This document shows positions 7,174 to 16,834 of a DNA stretch of 40,136 nucleotides, piece after piece. The stretch covers positions 1 to 40,136 of the forward strand of contig JBKHJA010000006.1 of NCBI GenBank assembly GCA_046538375.1, written 5' to 3'. Numbering within the stretch: the stretch's first letter is position 1; each line of letters starts with the position of its first letter. The translations under genes and the position numbers were made by a program. Under the pieces are notes generated by a model, which saw nothing but the letters and a program-made list of their open reading frames with translations, searched no databases and was not told where the DNA came from. Source of the stretch: JBKHJA01 sp046538375. Lineage in GTDB: Bacteria; Acidobacteriota; Aminicenantia; Aminicenantales; Aminicenantaceae.

Positions 7174-8724
7174 TTATTTGCTCAGGAGAAGTGGAAATTT
7201 GCGGATCAGATAGGAGAGGTGGCCCATGGCGATAACGATCAACCCGCCCACCACGATGTACAGAGGCCAGGCGATGGTAAGACCTTCACCAGGCAGAATA
7301 TCCTGAACAGGTCCCTTAACCAGGAAAAGAAGGGCAGTCACTCCCGAGAAGAACCCCACTGCAGCGTCCATGTGCCGCAGCTTTTTAGAAAGGATTCCCA
7401 GCATAAAGGCGCCCAGAAGCCCTCCGTAGGTGTAAGAAGCGATTCCCAGACCCAGCTCCACCACAGCCGGGCGTTCTCCATGAGAGCGAAGCTGAAGGAA
7501 GGCAAACAAGAAGGCAGAGCAGGTTATGATGATTCCCCAGAAAATGGAGATCATCCGGGATATCTTCAGGTCTTTCTCCGGGCGATTGTTCCTGCCCCAG
7601 TAAGGTTTGTATATATCCATGGTGGTGGATGAGGCCAGGGAATTGATGGAGGAAGAAAGGGTGCTCATGGCGGCAGCCAGGATGGCAGCCACGATCAAAC
7701 CCGAAACTCCTGCCGGCATTTCCTCCACCATAAACTTGGCAAAGATTTCATCTGTGGTGGCCAGACCGAGCTGGGAAGGATCCAGTCCGCTGTAAAAGCC
7801 GTACAGCAGGACTCCGATAAGCAGAAAAAGGGCAAACTGGAGGAACACCACTAGGCCGCTGCCGATGAGGGCTTTCTGGCTGGACCGGAGATTTTTGGTG
7901 GCCAAAAGGCGCTGGACGATGAGCTGGTCTGTGCCGTGGGAGGCTGTAGAAAACACAGCTCCTCCCAGGAGAGCCACAAAAAAGGTGTAGGGCTGAGCAA
8001 GGAAATTCCTGAAGCTCAAGTCGAATCCCAGGTGGAAGAATTCTAATTTTTGTGCACTTTGAGCCATACTGACAGCGCCTTCCAGGCCATGAGGCAGGCG
8101 GGTTAAGATTATTCCCGCAGCCAGAAAAGCTCCTCCTGTGTAAACTGCCATCTGGATGACATCCATCCACACCACAGCCCTGATTCCGCCCAGAAAGGTA
8201 TAGATGAGGGTTACACAGGAAATCATCAGAATGGAGATAAAATAGATGTTCAGGTCAGAGGCCTTGATCCCGGCCAGCCGGAGAATAATGGCAATGGGAA
8301 TGGCAGAGGCAAATAGACGTACTCCGTCAGCCAGAAGGCGGGTCACCATGAAGGTGGAACTGGTGATATTGCGCATGCCGGCGCCAAACCTGGAGCCAAG
8401 AAACTGGTAGGCTGTGGAGAGTTGACCCTGATAATACCGGGGCAAAAAGAGAATGCTGACTGCCGCCCGCCCCAGGATATACCCCAGAGTGATCTGGAGG
8501 AAAGTCAGGTTTCCTCCATAGGCCAATGCAGGGATGCTGATGAAAGTCAGGGTGCTTGTCTCCGTGGCCACTATGGAAAAAAGCACCGCCCACCAGGGAA
8601 TTTGATGCCCGCCCAGGAAATAATCCGAGGTGGACCTCTGCCTCCCGGACACCAGGAGCCCGGATACCGTCACTCCTGTCAGGTAAAGGGCAACAACGAG
8701 ATAGTCAATGGTGGTGAAACCCAT
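7174..8724 (-). CDS. sodium:solute symporter (SSS family)
   Basis: A 516-residue inner-membrane transporter of normal length for the SSS/LeuT-fold family, with about 13 hydrophobic segments. Family features include the early GRQRSTSDYFLGGHQIPWW segment, the TETSTLTF stretch in the first core helix, the central GTDQLIVQRLLATKN motif, and a serine/threonine-rich AAAMSTLSSSINSLASSTTMDIY segment around residues 355-380 that contributes to the sodium site in relatives. It lies 44 bp downstream of the double SIS gene on the same strand, so co-transcription is likely and its substrate is probably an amino sugar or its derivative. SSS members include sialic acid and sugar carriers; the exact substrate cannot be read from the sequence. 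The start ATG has a weak upstream GCGGAAAA. Confidence 0.9.
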   Translation of the reverse strand: MGFTTIDYLVVALYLTGVTVSGLLVSGRQRSTSDYFLGGHQIPWWAVLFSIVATETSTLTFISIPALAYGGNLTFLQITLGYILGRAAVSILFLPRYYQGQLSTAYQFLGSRFGAGMRNITSSTFMVTRLLADGVRLFASAIPIAIILRLAGIKASDLNIYFISILMISCVTLIYTFLGGIRAVVWMDVIQMAVYTGGAFLAAGIILTRLPHGLEGAVSMAQSAQKLEFFHLGFDLSFRNFLAQPYTFFVALLGGAVFSTASHGTDQLIVQRLLATKNLRSSQKALIGSGLVVFLQFALFLLIGVLLYGFYSGLDPSQLGLATTDEIFAKFMVEEMPAGVSGLIVAAILAAAMSTLSSSINSLASSTTMDIYKPYWGRNNRPEKDLKISRMISIFWGIIITCSAFLFAFLQLRSHGERPAVVELGLGIASYTYGGLLGAFMLGILSKKLRHMDAAVGFFSGVTALLFLVKGPVQDILPGEGLTIAWPLYIVVGGLIVIAMGHLSYLIRKFPLLLSK

Positions 8725-8768
8725 TTTTCCGCTTCAGTTATGGAGAATATAACGGGTTACCCGTCATT

Positions 8769-10835
8769 TTACAACTTGCGCCGTAAAGCAGAGTTGTGTT
8801 TTTCCAGATAGTTTTCAAGCCCTGAGGTTTCGGAGACAGAAAGGGCTTGCTGCCAGCTTATGAAACTCTTCTTTCTTAAGGCTTCCAGAATTCTTATGAT
8901 AGAAATTTCCACTTCACTGGTCTGTTCTCCCCGGGCAGCCGCAAAATCCATGGCCTCAAAAAGCACAGCATTGGCCTGGGAATAGGTGAGAGGATCTGAT
9001 TTTCCGTTCTTTTTGATCCATTCCTTCTGCATGATGGTGTCATTCACATGGCTCATGATGAGATATGTGGCCCTGCCTATAAGCTTGAGATTGCTGGGAT
9101 GGACATTGGTCATGGTGTTTCCCACCATCCTTCCCATCCTGGCCATCACTGCGGATGAGTGCGCGTTCAGGAGCATTTTTAGGGCAGTCTGTCTTTTCAG
9201 ACCAAGAGGATCGCCTTTGAGCTTCATGAAGATAGAAATAACAACATCTTGATCCTGTTTAAGCGGCAGTGGGCTGATTATATTTTCAACCTCTTCTGGG
9301 GCTTTATCACTGACTGAAATCAGGGCAACATCAGCCTTCTTCTCTTTAAACAAAGAAATGAACTTCGCTGGGGAAGAATCACTGCGGGCGAGATCATCGA
9401 TTTCCTCATCCTGGAAGACAACCACGCCCAGGTCTCCCTGCTGCGGCCCTCTTCTTTCTGTGTTTTCTCTGGAAAAGGAGAAATCAAAGAGTTTTTCCTG
9501 GTCAGATCCGGCCCGGGAAAGACTCCTCAGGGCTGCCTCCTTGAGGTAAGAATCTTCAATCTGGCTTAAAAAATGATGTTCATAGAATGAATTATCCAGA
9601 CCCCGGAATTCCCTTCCCAGGAAATTCTGCCAGGCTTCCTTGTAATTCCCTGCTTCTGTCCACACCTGCCACCAGCATTTTCTGTTTTTCTGTTTGACTG
9701 TATCCAGGGGATAAAGATGGAAGGTGGGGCTTCTTTCTGCACAATCGATAAACACTGTGATCAACGCTTTTTTGGCGAAATAGGTGCTCCGTTTTCCCTT
9801 TCTGTATGTCTCGGACTCCAGATGGACGAATTCCCTTAAGTTTTTTAATGAATCTAGTATTCTCTTTCTTACATCATCAAAGGAGAGAAGTGTTTCTTTT
9901 ATACTCTTATTTATTGAAAAACCGAGCTGTGCCATTTCTTCCCCAGATAAAATTTCTTTAAGCATTTTCTGTATGCCGGCTTCCAGGATGGCGCCCATGA
10001 CGTACGTTTCGGATGTGGCCGCCTGCATCCGGGTGGACCCGGCAACCGCCTGGGGGCCGGTGGAGAGGTTGATTTTGGTGATGGCAGGATTATCCAGCAC
10101 CGATCGGCTTCTCTCCAGTGGCTTGAGGACTTCATGGGGATTGTTGTACAGAAAATAAAGATGCTTTTTGGCGTCCTCAATGCTGTCTTTGTCCAGCGCA
10201 CCATACTCTTCGCATGCGGCTCTCACAGCTCCTATGACAGAGGAGGTTTCACCCCCTTCTGTGATGCAGAAAACCACATCCCCTCTCTCCACCCTTCTCT
10301 CTTTGAGCTGGAGTTTTCCCACAAGCTGCAAATCTTCGAATCCTTCCAGAGCGCTGATGAGAGCCCGGTCTCCTCCGGTCATTTCCCCGATGAGGCGGTC
10401 TTCGATAGCTTCTGTCAGGGCATATTTCAATTTATCCCATAAGGGACTCTTTTTTGCCTTCCTCCAGAAAGGACGCCAGAGGGAGCTTTCCATCTGTTTG
10501 GCCAGACGGCCTGTCGATCCACAGCCGTAGATGAATATTTTTCTTCCTTCCTTTACGGCGCGGCTCACAGCGCCGGCAGCCTGCTCCAGGAGAGAGGTGT
10601 CTTCAGCCAGCCGATGAAATGTCCGGGAAATATCTTGGTCCACACAGAGGATCTGGCGGAGGCCTTTTTCCACGTTATCTTTTATGTTGAAACTCAGGCT
10701 CCAGGTATGCGGATGCCTTTGTTCAGTAAGCAGGGTGTGCAGTTGGAACGGCTTTTTGTTTTTCACGTAATCCATGGACTTAGGGGAAGGTTTTATTTTC
10801 AGAAGCCGCAAAATATCTGGGTGGTTTGCTTTCAC
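8769..10835 (-). CDS. MurQ/glucokinase-regulatory-protein-like double SIS protein
   Basis: A 688-residue cytoplasmic protein, about twice the length of MurQ. The first SIS domain has GCGSTGRL at residues 104-111. GGDRALISALEGFED (154-168) matches the MurQ segment holding the second catalytic glutamate (E164 here). VVFCITEGGETSSVIGA and TGPQAVAGSTRM follow as in MurQ. The glutamate expected after the first glycine loop is displaced (E116, two positions early), so etherase activity is uncertain. A long insert separates these from a later block (ALKMLLNAHSSAVMARMGRM, then VGNTMTNVHPSNLKL) that matches the MurQ C-terminal region. The architecture, two SIS units plus a helical C-terminus, is that of animal GKRP, thought to derive from MurQ. 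The start is GTG; ATG at 10775 would shorten it by 20 residues but has no ribosome site. Likely roles: amino-sugar phosphate etherase, deaminase/isomerase or sugar-phosphate sensor. Confidence 0.75.
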   Translation of the reverse strand: MKANHPDILRLLKIKPSPKSMDYVKNKKPFQLHTLLTEQRHPHTWSLSFNIKDNVEKGLRQILCVDQDISRTFHRLAEDTSLLEQAAGAVSRAVKEGRKIFIYGCGSTGRLAKQMESSLWRPFWRKAKKSPLWDKLKYALTEAIEDRLIGEMTGGDRALISALEGFEDLQLVGKLQLKERRVERGDVVFCITEGGETSSVIGAVRAACEEYGALDKDSIEDAKKHLYFLYNNPHEVLKPLERSRSVLDNPAITKINLSTGPQAVAGSTRMQAATSETYVMGAILEAGIQKMLKEILSGEEMAQLGFSINKSIKETLLSFDDVRKRILDSLKNLREFVHLESETYRKGKRSTYFAKKALITVFIDCAERSPTFHLYPLDTVKQKNRKCWWQVWTEAGNYKEAWQNFLGREFRGLDNSFYEHHFLSQIEDSYLKEAALRSLSRAGSDQEKLFDFSFSRENTERRGPQQGDLGVVVFQDEEIDDLARSDSSPAKFISLFKEKKADVALISVSDKAPEEVENIISPLPLKQDQDVVISIFMKLKGDPLGLKRQTALKMLLNAHSSAVMARMGRMVGNTMTNVHPSNLKLIGRATYLIMSHVNDTIMQKEWIKKNGKSDPLTYSQANAVLFEAMDFAAARGEQTSEVEISIIRILEALRKKSFISWQQALSVSETSGLENYLEKHNSALRRKL

Positions 10836-10945
10836 CGGTTAATCTGTTCCATTATGCCTCATTTGTGGAAAAAAATCTCCCTAAAATTTGACCTTGTCAT
10901 GGCCCCCTGAATTCCTTTCCCATTAACATAAGCTTAAATCTTTGT

Positions 10946-10974
10946 TTGATATTTGGTTTTCTGTTTGCTATAAG
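10946..10974 (+). promoter_or_regulatory. promoter of the GH20 gene
   Basis: TTGATA (10946-10951) and TATAAG (10969-10974) with a 17-base spacer, about 100 bases before the GH20 start codon. The divergent SIS gene begins at 10835, so this 239-bp gap must also hold its promoter; I could not identify that one. Confidence 0.6.
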
Positions 10975-11074
10975 TGGTAAAAATAGAGATGGCAGGAATA
11001 ATCATCTGCAGACAGGAATTTTTGATCAGAAGCCCTTTTTTCTAAACCTGAAATTATAAAGAGAGGAGACTTAA

Positions 11075-13738
11075 ATGAGCTTTATGAAAACATCCGTTTT
11101 TTTCCTGGTCATTTCCGGGACATTGTTTTTTAGTGTGGTCTTCTCTGGTCAGGTTGATCAGTGTTCATCCTCCCATAATTTCTCTCTCAACTTGATGCCT
11201 GTGCCGGCCCACATTTCTATGGGACAAGGAAAGCTGGCAGTAGATCCGGGATTCCGAGTGGCTCTCACCGGTTACCTTGAACCCCGGCTGAAGAGAGCGG
11301 CCAGGCGCTTGATCCTTCGCCTGAGCGCCCGAACCGGTATTCCTTTGCCTTCTGATACGGGAAAAGATGCCTCTGAGGTGAGTCTTGAAATCAACTGTCA
11401 GGGGCCAGGAGAAGAAATCCAGTCTGTGGGAGAGGACGAATCCTACTTCCTGGAGGTAAAATCCAGCCGCGCTTATTTAAAGGCTGCCACTCCTGTGGGT
11501 GTGCTGCGGGGAATGGAGACTTTCCTGCAGCTTGTCAGCCTGGATGATGAGGGATTTTATATTCCATCGGTCAAAATCCAGGATAAACCTCGCTTTCCCT
11601 GGAGAGGACTGCTCATCGATGTCTGCCGCCACTGGATGCCGGTGGAAGTCATCAAACGCAGCCTGGATGGAATGGCTGCGGTCAAATTGGACGTACTGCA
11701 CTGGCATCTCACAGAAGATCAGGGTTTCCGGGTGGAATGTAGGAGTTTTCCAAAACTTCATCAGATGGTCTCAGATGGCAAATACTACACTCAGGACCAG
11801 ATACGGGAGATTCTGGACTATGCCCGGGACCGCGGCATCCGGGTGGTCCCTGAGTTTGACATGCCCGGCCACACCACTTCCTGGTTTGTGGGTTATCCGG
11901 AGCTGGCTTCAGCTCCGGGTCCCTACCGCATAGAACGCCACTGGGGAGTTCATGACCCTTGCATGAATCCTGCCCGGGAGCAGGTGTACACCTTCCTGGA
12001 TAAATTTCTGGAAGAGATGGCCGCTCTGTTCCCGGATGAATACTTACATATCGGCGGCGATGAAGTCAGCGGAGTGCACTGGGACAGCAATCCTGAAATC
12101 ATGGCTTTCAAAAGAAAACATGATATGAATGATAACCACGACCTGCAGGCCTATTTCAATAAGCGGGTTCAGGCTGTTCTCCGCAGACACGGCAAGAAAA
12201 TGGTGGGCTGGGATGAAATCCTTCATCCAGAACTCCCTAAAGATATTGTGGTTCAGAGCTGGAGAGGGCAGGAATCTCTGGCCAAAGCTGCCGTTGAGGG
12301 ATACCGGGGAATTCTTTCCTATGGCTATTATCTGGATCATATCCTGCCCGCCTCTTTCCACTACCAGGTCGATCCCCTGGAAAAAGAGGCCGCCGGGTTG
12401 AGCCCTCAACAGAAGGCACGTATTTTAGGGGGAGAAGCCTGCATGTGGAGTGAATTCGTGAATCCGGAGACCATTGATTCCCGCATCTGGCCCCGGTTGG
12501 CGGCCGTTGCAGAAAGATTGTGGTCCCCGCAAAAGACCAAAGACACAAAGGACATGTACCGCCGCCTGGAAGTGCTGAACAGGAACCTGGATTGGCTGGG
12601 CCTCAAACATCGGTCAAACTACCCCCGGATGCTGCAGCGGCTGGCAGGTCCGCGTCCCATCGATTCGCTTAAAGTGCTGGCTGACATAGTGGAGCCCGTC
12701 AAGTTCTACACCCGCCCTAGTACCAAAGAATACACCCAGATGACTCCTCTAAACAGGCTGGTGGATGCAGCCAGGCCTGAAAGCGGCAGGGCGCGCCGGT
12801 TCAGGAACATGGTGGAAGAGATGCTCGCTGATGCGCCTGTGTACAGGACCCACCGCAAAACCATCAAGGAGTGGCTGAAGGAATGGCGCTTCAATAACCA
12901 AAGACTGAAACCTTTGCTCGAGCGGTCTTTTCTCCTGAGGGAGGTCATTCCTGTTTCTGAGGAAGCGGAAGCTCTGGCCGAAGGAGGGCTTCAGGCCTTA
13001 GATTGTGTTCAGAATGGCCACCAGCCCTCCTTGTGGTGGCTGGATGATATCTTATCTCTTGTTTTTCAGCCTGAAAAACCCAAAAGTGAACTGGAAATCA
13101 TGATTGCTCCTGCTGTCAGCAACCTGGCCCGGGCAGCTCTGCCTCCTTTATTCACTGATGACTTTGAAGACGGAGATACCCAGGGTTGGAAGCCCAACGT
13201 CCCTGAGAACTGGAAAGTGGCTGAGGAGGAAGGCAGCAGGTTTTATGGACTCACTGCTCCGGGCCCTCCCGGGAAAGTCCGGGCTCCCACCTCCTGGTCA
13301 GTTTTGGAAAATTTCGATGTCTCCAGCTTCATCTTTACCGGCCGGCTGAAATGCACTGCCCCTGTTGACAACAAATACCGCAGCGTGGTGGTCGTCTTCC
13401 ATTACCAGGATCCCACCCACTTCCTGTACGCCCACTTCGGGGCTGTTTCTGACCCGGTGCATAACATCATTGGATTGGTGAACGGGAAAGACAGGGTGAA
13501 GATCAACCGCCAGCCTGCCGGCCGGTCCGAAGCCAGGTTGAAGGACCTGGAATTCCATGATTTTAAGGTGACCTGCAACGCCCAGACAGGGGAGATCAAA
13601 GCCTTCCTGGATGATATGAGAACCCCCATACTGACAGCCAGGGATAAAACCTTGAAACACGGCCTGGTGGGAGTGGGATCGTTCGATGACACGGGAAATT
13701 TTGATGATATCACACTGTGGGGGGAGCTTTTAAAATAA
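11075..13738 (+). CDS. exported beta-N-acetylhexosaminidase, GH20, with C-terminal lectin-like domain
   Basis: An 887-residue enzyme that releases terminal GlcNAc/GalNAc from glycans by substrate-assisted catalysis. Residues 1-25 form a signal peptide. Residues about 37-170 are the GH20b-type N-terminal domain. The catalytic barrel starts near RFPWRGLLIDVCRHW (173) and includes HWHLTEDQGFR (209-219) and HIGGDE (325-330), where D329-E330 is the catalytic pair; it runs to about 505. A helical linker follows, then a beta-sandwich domain from about 695 (FTDDFEDGDTQGW) to the C-terminus, resembling LamG/DUF1080-type carbohydrate-binding sandwiches. GAGAGGAGA precedes the ATG. No lipobox or sorting signal is visible, so it is probably periplasmic or secreted. 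It stands alone or with the following reductase gene. GH20 assignment is firm; sandwich domain function is inferred. Confidence 0.95.
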   Translation: MSFMKTSVFFLVISGTLFFSVVFSGQVDQCSSSHNFSLNLMPVPAHISMGQGKLAVDPGFRVALTGYLEPRLKRAARRLILRLSARTGIPLPSDTGKDASEVSLEINCQGPGEEIQSVGEDESYFLEVKSSRAYLKAATPVGVLRGMETFLQLVSLDDEGFYIPSVKIQDKPRFPWRGLLIDVCRHWMPVEVIKRSLDGMAAVKLDVLHWHLTEDQGFRVECRSFPKLHQMVSDGKYYTQDQIREILDYARDRGIRVVPEFDMPGHTTSWFVGYPELASAPGPYRIERHWGVHDPCMNPAREQVYTFLDKFLEEMAALFPDEYLHIGGDEVSGVHWDSNPEIMAFKRKHDMNDNHDLQAYFNKRVQAVLRRHGKKMVGWDEILHPELPKDIVVQSWRGQESLAKAAVEGYRGILSYGYYLDHILPASFHYQVDPLEKEAAGLSPQQKARILGGEACMWSEFVNPETIDSRIWPRLAAVAERLWSPQKTKDTKDMYRRLEVLNRNLDWLGLKHRSNYPRMLQRLAGPRPIDSLKVLADIVEPVKFYTRPSTKEYTQMTPLNRLVDAARPESGRARRFRNMVEEMLADAPVYRTHRKTIKEWLKEWRFNNQRLKPLLERSFLLREVIPVSEEAEALAEGGLQALDCVQNGHQPSLWWLDDILSLVFQPEKPKSELEIMIAPAVSNLARAALPPLFTDDFEDGDTQGWKPNVPENWKVAEEEGSRFYGLTAPGPPGKVRAPTSWSVLENFDVSSFIFTGRLKCTAPVDNKYRSVVVVFHYQDPTHFLYAHFGAVSDPVHNIIGLVNGKDRVKINRQPAGRSEARLKDLEFHDFKVTCNAQTGEIKAFLDDMRTPILTARDKTLKHGLVGVGSFDDTGNFDDITLWGELLK

Positions 13739-13850
13739 TGGTGCCAAAAGATCTTGTGTTTGGTCATACAAGGGATATTTTGGGAAATGGAGGAAGAGAA
13801 GCGGGGGATATCCAGATAAAATCAATTCCTGTTTGATAAGGAGGTTTGCG

Positions 13851-14840
13851 GTGAAGAATGAAACTATGGAGCGTCGGGATTTTATAGAAAGATGCTTCAA
13901 GGTGGCTGCTTTCAGCACTCTTTCTTATGGCCATCTTCTCTCTGCCAATGAGGGAGAGGTCTATGACGCAAAAGGCCTGCCCACCCGCATTTTGGGGAAA
14001 ACAGGAGTGCGGGTGCCCCTGGTGGTCATAGGCGGCGGGAGCCGGTTTTGTACCATCAAGGATCCGGAAAAGAGTGTGGAGCTTTTGAGTTATGCTCTTG
14101 ACCATGGTTTTTATTACTGGGATACGGCCCATGATTATGTGTTCGACCAGGTGGTCAGCGAGGAACGGTACGGCCTGGTTCTCAAGGAGCGGCGGGATGA
14201 GGTGTTTCTGTCAACAAAAGTGGCTGACCGGACTTACGATGGGGCCATGCGCCATCTGGAAGAAAGCCTGAAACGCCTGCAGACCGACCGCCTGGACCTC
14301 TATCAAATCCACAGTGTGGAATCCCTGGAAGATGTGGAGAAGGTGGGTGCTCGGGACGGCTCTCTCAAGGCGCTTCTCAAACTGAAAGAACAGAAAGTGA
14401 CTCGGTTCATCGGCTACAGCGGCCATCGTTCAGCAGAAGCGATGAGCGCTATGGCCGCCCGTTTTGATTTCGACACCATGCTCATCGCTCTCAATCATTA
14501 CGCAGAACGTCAGGGAGATTTTGAAAAGCAGGCTATACCTCAGGCAGCCAAAAGAGGGATGGGTATCCTGGTGATGAAAGTCATCCGGCCCCGGGAGACC
14601 GTGGAAAGCGTTACCGCAGAGGAACTGATTCGCTACAGCCTCAGCCTTCCTTATGTGGATGCGGCAGTGATCGGCACAGACAGCCTTGAAGTTCTGAAGA
14701 AAAACATCCAGTTGGTGAAGGATTTTAAGCCCATGAGCCAAAGAGAAAAAATCGCCACCACCTTGAGGCTGAGACCTTTTTTCCGGGGTCAAGGAGCGGC
14801 CTGGATGAAGCCAGGCTATGTGGATGGCATTCCGGCCTGA
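13851..14840 (+). CDS. Tat-type aldo/keto reductase
   Basis: A 329-residue aldo/keto reductase. I place the start at GTG 13851, six bases after AAGGAGG; the upstream in-frame TTG at 13833 would put that ribosome site inside the gene. The N-terminus has a twin-arginine motif (MERRDFIERCF) followed by a moderately hydrophobic stretch, suggesting Tat export or a relic of it. The barrel begins at TRILGKTGVRVP. Catalytic residues are visible in order: the Asp and Tyr of WDTAHDY, the Lys of LSTKV and the His of YQIHSVE. The family reduces carbonyls of sugars and other substrates with NADPH. It lies 112 bp after the GH20 gene on the same strand and tail-to-tail with the DeoC gene. Substrate unknown; a modified sugar is likely from context. 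Confidence 0.88.
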   Translation: MKNETMERRDFIERCFKVAAFSTLSYGHLLSANEGEVYDAKGLPTRILGKTGVRVPLVVIGGGSRFCTIKDPEKSVELLSYALDHGFYYWDTAHDYVFDQVVSEERYGLVLKERRDEVFLSTKVADRTYDGAMRHLEESLKRLQTDRLDLYQIHSVESLEDVEKVGARDGSLKALLKLKEQKVTRFIGYSGHRSAEAMSAMAARFDFDTMLIALNHYAERQGDFEKQAIPQAAKRGMGILVMKVIRPRETVESVTAEELIRYSLSLPYVDAAVIGTDSLEVLKKNIQLVKDFKPMSQREKIATTLRLRPFFRGQGAAWMKPGYVDGIPA

Positions 14841-14888
14841 CCGGTTAAAAGTGCCATTTAAGATGTGAGGCGGTCACGGCGGACGAAA

Positions 14889-15575
14889 TCACTCCTTTGA
14901 TCCAAATTCTTTGAGGGCCTGTTCCATGATTTTCTCAGTCTGGGAAGCTCCGAATCTGGTGCAGCCGAGATCCCTGACCTCCAGGGCTGCTTTTAAACTC
15001 CTCACTCCATGAGCGGCCTTGAGGTTCAGGTTCGGCGCATATTTCCTCATTAACTTCAGATCTTCGGGAGTATAGCCTGAGGGGCCAAACCCGGTGGAGG
15101 TTTTGACGAAATCGGCGCCCACTTTTTCGCAGATCTGACAGGCCTGGATTTTCTGTTCTCTGTTCAAGTAACAATTTTCAAAAATAACCTTTACTATGGC
15201 CTCTCCAGAATGAGCCAGATCCACCACTTTTTTGATGTCCTTTTCCACATATTCCAGGTTTCCTGAAACAAGGGCTCCGATGTTTAAGACCATATCCAGT
15301 TCCTCGGCTCCGTCTTCCAAAGCCTCTCTGGCCTCACACACTTTGACCTCGGTTTTGTGGCTGCCGTGGGGAAAGCCGATCACCGTACCCACCTTAACCG
15401 AAGTCCGGCGGAGGAGTTCTTTGGCCCTCTGGACATGATAGGGCTTCGTACAAACAGAGGCCACCTGGTATTTTTTCGCTGTTTCACATCCCTGTTCCAG
15501 CTCCTCATCGGTGAGGAAAGGCTTTAAAAGCGAATGATCAATCATTTTGGCTAATTCTTTTACCATACCATTCAT
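14889..15575 (-). CDS. DeoC-type deoxyribose-phosphate aldolase homologue
   Basis: A 228-residue TIM-barrel aldolase of normal DeoC length. The family residues are present: D94 in LDMVLNIG, K129 in VKVIFE, K158 in VKTSTGF (the Schiff-base lysine) and K186 in LKAAHGVRS. In DeoC the last loop is usually K-A-(S/A)-G-G-(I/V)-R and binds the substrate phosphate; here the first Gly of the pair is His189. GAGAGGTG precedes the ATG. It is the last gene of an operon with the Gfo/Idh/MocA dehydrogenase (35 bp upstream) and a symporter, and no nucleoside phosphorylase or phosphopentomutase is nearby. It therefore may cleave another sugar-derived phosphate rather than deoxyribose 5-phosphate. The fold is firm; the substrate is open. 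Confidence 0.85.
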   Translation of the reverse strand: MNGMVKELAKMIDHSLLKPFLTDEELEQGCETAKKYQVASVCTKPYHVQRAKELLRRTSVKVGTVIGFPHGSHKTEVKVCEAREALEDGAEELDMVLNIGALVSGNLEYVEKDIKKVVDLAHSGEAIVKVIFENCYLNREQKIQACQICEKVGADFVKTSTGFGPSGYTPEDLKLMRKYAPNLNLKAAHGVRSLKAALEVRDLGCTRFGASQTEKIMEQALKEFGSKE

Positions 15576-15610
15576 ATTTACACCTCTCTTTGATTCCCTC
15601 CTTTAAATTC

Positions 15611-16744
15611 TCACTCCACCTTGACCCACCTTTTGGAGTCTGCGGATTCAAGCACGGCATCCAGAACCATCTGGTTCCGGAGCCCGTCTTCCAGGTTAGG
15701 GGTGGGCATTTCCCCTTGGGCATAAGCACGGGCAAAGTCCACCAGGGCGTTGATGAAGGTGTGTTCATAGCCCAGGATGTGCCCCGGCGGCCAGTAGCCC
15801 TTCAGGTAAGGATGGATTTTTTCGGTGACCAGAATTTTCCGAAATCCTCTTATGTATTCCGGGTCTTGGTGCGAATAAAATTCCAGGACGTTCATCTCTT
15901 CCGAACACCAGACCAGAGATCCTTTAGAGCCGTTAACCTCGATTTTGTTGTGGGCTTTTCTCCCCAGAGCGAACCTGGTGGCCTCAAATACTCCTGCCGC
16001 CCCGTTCTCGAATCGACACAAAAAGGCAGACATATCATCCACACTCACTTTCTCCTTTTTTCTGGGATTTTCAGGCAGTGGTCTTTCCTTGATGAATGTC
16101 TCTGCCAGGCCGGTGACTTCTCTTATTTCACCCACCAGATACCTGGCGCTATCGATAATGTGGACACAGATATCGCCGTGGCTTCCACTGCCGCTCAATT
16201 CTTTTCTCATCCTCCAGACCAGCGGGAATTCCGGGTCCATAGCCCAGTCTGAAAGAAAGAAAGCCCGGACATGATATATTTTTCCGATTTTCCCCTCATC
16301 AATCAGCCGCTTGGCCAGAGATAGAGCAGGGGCTTTCCTGTAGTTGTGCCAGATCATGTGAAAGACTTTCGCCTTTTTTACCGCTTCCAAAGCCTTTCGG
16401 CTTTCTGAAGCTGTCATCCCCAGAGGTTTTTCACACAGGATGTGCTTTCCTGTTTGGGCTGCTTCCACAATCATGGGAACATGCAGATTGTTGGGAGTGC
16501 CAATGCTCACCACATCGATATCATCTCTTTTCAGCACCTGTTTCCAATTGGTGGCGTATTCTTCCCATCCCCATTTTTCCTGCATCTTTTTTACTCTTTC
16601 TTCAGTGCGGCCGCAAATGATTTTCATGTTGAATTTTACAGGCAGGTCAAAAAACTTGTTGGCACACAGGAAGGCATTGGAATGGGCTTTGCCCATGAAT
16701 CCATATCCTATCATAGCCACGTTAAGCTCTGATTTGTTTTTCAT
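15611..16744 (-). CDS. Gfo/Idh/MocA family oxidoreductase
   Basis: A 377-residue NAD(P)-dependent dehydrogenase. The Rossmann loop is GYGFMGKAHS near residues 13-22; CEKPLGMTASES around residues 102-113 carries the family EKP motif whose lysine is catalytic. An alpha/beta C-terminal domain with SGSHGDICVHIID follows, where the His residues fit the usual active-site position. The family oxidises or isomerises sugars and inositols. AAAGGAAAGGA precedes the ATG. It lies between a symporter gene (90 bp upstream) and the DeoC gene, so it probably oxidises the sugar brought in by that carrier before aldol cleavage. No signal peptide: cytoplasmic. Substrate not readable from sequence. Confidence 0.92.
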   Translation of the reverse strand: MKNKSELNVAMIGYGFMGKAHSNAFLCANKFFDLPVKFNMKIICGRTEERVKKMQEKWGWEEYATNWKQVLKRDDIDVVSIGTPNNLHVPMIVEAAQTGKHILCEKPLGMTASESRKALEAVKKAKVFHMIWHNYRKAPALSLAKRLIDEGKIGKIYHVRAFFLSDWAMDPEFPLVWRMRKELSGSGSHGDICVHIIDSARYLVGEIREVTGLAETFIKERPLPENPRKKEKVSVDDMSAFLCRFENGAAGVFEATRFALGRKAHNKIEVNGSKGSLVWCSEEMNVLEFYSHQDPEYIRGFRKILVTEKIHPYLKGYWPPGHILGYEHTFINALVDFARAYAQGEMPTPNLEDGLRNQMVLDAVLESADSKRWVKVE

Positions 16745-16834
16745 GGGGAAATCCTTTCCTTTAAAGTGATGGATGGAAATATATGTTGATGGCCGCCATC
16801 CTGTTCCAGGATGAGAAACGGAGACCTCAATTTT

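Noticed and set aside
13833..13850. TTG start for the aldo/keto reductase
   Set aside because: It would place the AAGGAGG ribosome site inside the coding sequence; GTG 13851 follows that site at the right distance.
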